In this document: positions 5,594-5,842 of the stretch, piece by piece
Position numbering within the stretch: position 1 is the stretch's first letter
How the letters are laid out: every line of letters starts with the position of its first letter
Origin: Bacillota bacterium
GTDB lineage: Bacteria > Bacillota > Clostridia > Peptostreptococcales > Anaerovoracaceae
NCBI GenBank assembly: GCA_029219125.1
Contig: JAQXSU010000009.1
Location: 1-5,842 of the forward strand
DNA length: 5,842 bases
Direction of reading: 5' to 3'
Notes under the pieces: model-generated
What the model was told of the DNA's origin: nothing
Database searches by the model: none
The model's input: only the letters and a program-made list of their open reading frames with translations
Position numbers and translations under genes: made by a program

Positions 5594-5629
5594 ACTTACG
5601 AGACCATCAGAACTTACGAGACCATCAGA
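5594..5629. repeat. Perfect 18-bp tandem duplication covering the terminator's 5' arm
   Basis: ACTTACGAGACCATCAGA occurs at 5594-5611 and again, immediately adjacent, at 5612-5629. The last 11 bases of each copy are the left arm of the intrinsic terminator, so the right arm (5634-5644) can pair with either copy. Confidence 0.95.
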
Positions 5630-5649
5630 GAAATCTGGTGGTCTTTTTT
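5619..5649 (+). terminator. Rho-independent terminator downstream of the rubrerythrin gene
   Basis: AGACCATCAGA (5619-5629) pairs with TCTGGTGGTCT (5634-5644) as 11 bp with one G-T wobble, closed by a GAAA tetraloop and followed by a run of six T (5644-5649). It lies about 138 nt after the stop codon, so the 3' untranslated region is long. Confidence 0.92.
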
Positions 5650-5680
5650 CGTGGTGATCTTTGTCCCGTCTTTCCGAGCA

Positions 5681-5723
5681 ATTCCCCTTTTTTTGAAGCA
5701 AAAAAGCCGAAAAGAAGGGGGAT
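5681..5723. repeat. Inverted repeat of C/T-rich and A/G-rich tracts
   Basis: ATTCCCCTTTTTTT (5681-5694) is complementary at 12 of 14 positions to AAAAGAAGGGGGAT (5710-5723). The right arm is also the left arm of the longer inverted repeat ending at 5842, so the two structures exclude each other. Confidence 0.45.
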
Positions 5724-5842
5724 GCACCACCTAAAAGCGCGAATTATCCGCAGATTATTTCATAATTATATCCATATTTACTAATTTTTGTATGATAATC
5801 ATCAATTTTTCGCTATTCTGCAAAGGGTGCCCCCCCTTCTTT
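5711..5842. repeat. Imperfect ~132-bp inverted repeat, MITE-like, reaching the window edge
   Basis: The left end AAAGAAGGGGGATGCACC (5711-5728) and the reverse complement of the right end (5825-5842), AAAGAAGGGGGGGCACCC, agree over 11 bases, then again over GCACC after a small indel. Weaker complementarity continues inward: GATTAT (5753-5758) with ATAATC (5795-5800), and GCGAA (5739-5743) with TTCGC (5809-5813). The centre is very AT-rich and has no reading frame of note. A short non-autonomous transposable element or a large RNA hairpin would both fit. The right arm may continue past the window, so target-site duplications cannot be tested. This covers most of the final gene-free stretch; I see no gene from 5482 to the end. 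Confidence 0.45.

Noticed and set aside
5372..5701. A 109-codon minus-strand frame through the rubrerythrin 3' end and terminator
   Set aside because: It overlaps a certain gene, a terminator and tandem repeats (the repeated SDGLVS comes from the 18-bp duplication) and lacks a ribosome-binding site.

Overview
The window reads as chromosomal DNA of an anaerobic, moderate-GC Bacillota, most likely a Clostridia-type organism. The evidence is a reverse-order rubrerythrin, a PepV dipeptidase, a RibU-type ECF S-component, Gram-positive style Shine-Dalgarno sites (AAGGAG, GGAGG) and sigma-A-like promoters. The lineage call is an inference from gene content only.

Layout. Six genes lie on the minus strand, read from right to left: a lipoprotein substrate-binding protein (3377-4672), a stand-alone NifU C-terminal-domain protein (3052-3273), dipeptidase PepV (1395-2894), the ECF S-component RibU (799-1341), TsaE (322-783) and TsaB (1-334, cut by the window edge). 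A 224-bp divergent promoter region separates the lipoprotein gene from the one plus-strand gene, a reverse rubrerythrin (4897-5481). Everything to the right of that gene (5482-5842) is non-coding: a run of stem-loops, an 18-bp tandem duplication, a strong intrinsic terminator, and a long imperfect inverted repeat that reaches the window end.

How the genes relate. pepV-ribU-tsaE-tsaB are tightly packed (gaps of 53 and 15 nt, then a 13-nt overlap) and are probably co-transcribed. TsaE and TsaB are partners in making the tRNA modification t6A. RibU and PepV are nutrient-acquisition genes with no obvious pathway link to t6A. The rubrerythrin and the lipoprotein are divergently transcribed around a Rex-like palindrome, which suggests redox (NADH/NAD+) control of the rubrerythrin, the lipoprotein, or both.

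Most interesting observations: (i) the pepV/ribU junction, where the reading frame past the pepV TGA continues through three 15-nt repeats and ends in an ATGA overlap with the ribU start; (ii) the Rex-like operator with an extra half-site over the lipoprotein -35 box; (iii) the edge-truncated MITE-like inverted repeat at the right end; (iv) the structured leader of pepV. I see no CRISPR array, tRNA, rRNA, transposase or clear new multi-gene system. Coding content is mostly ordinary housekeeping.
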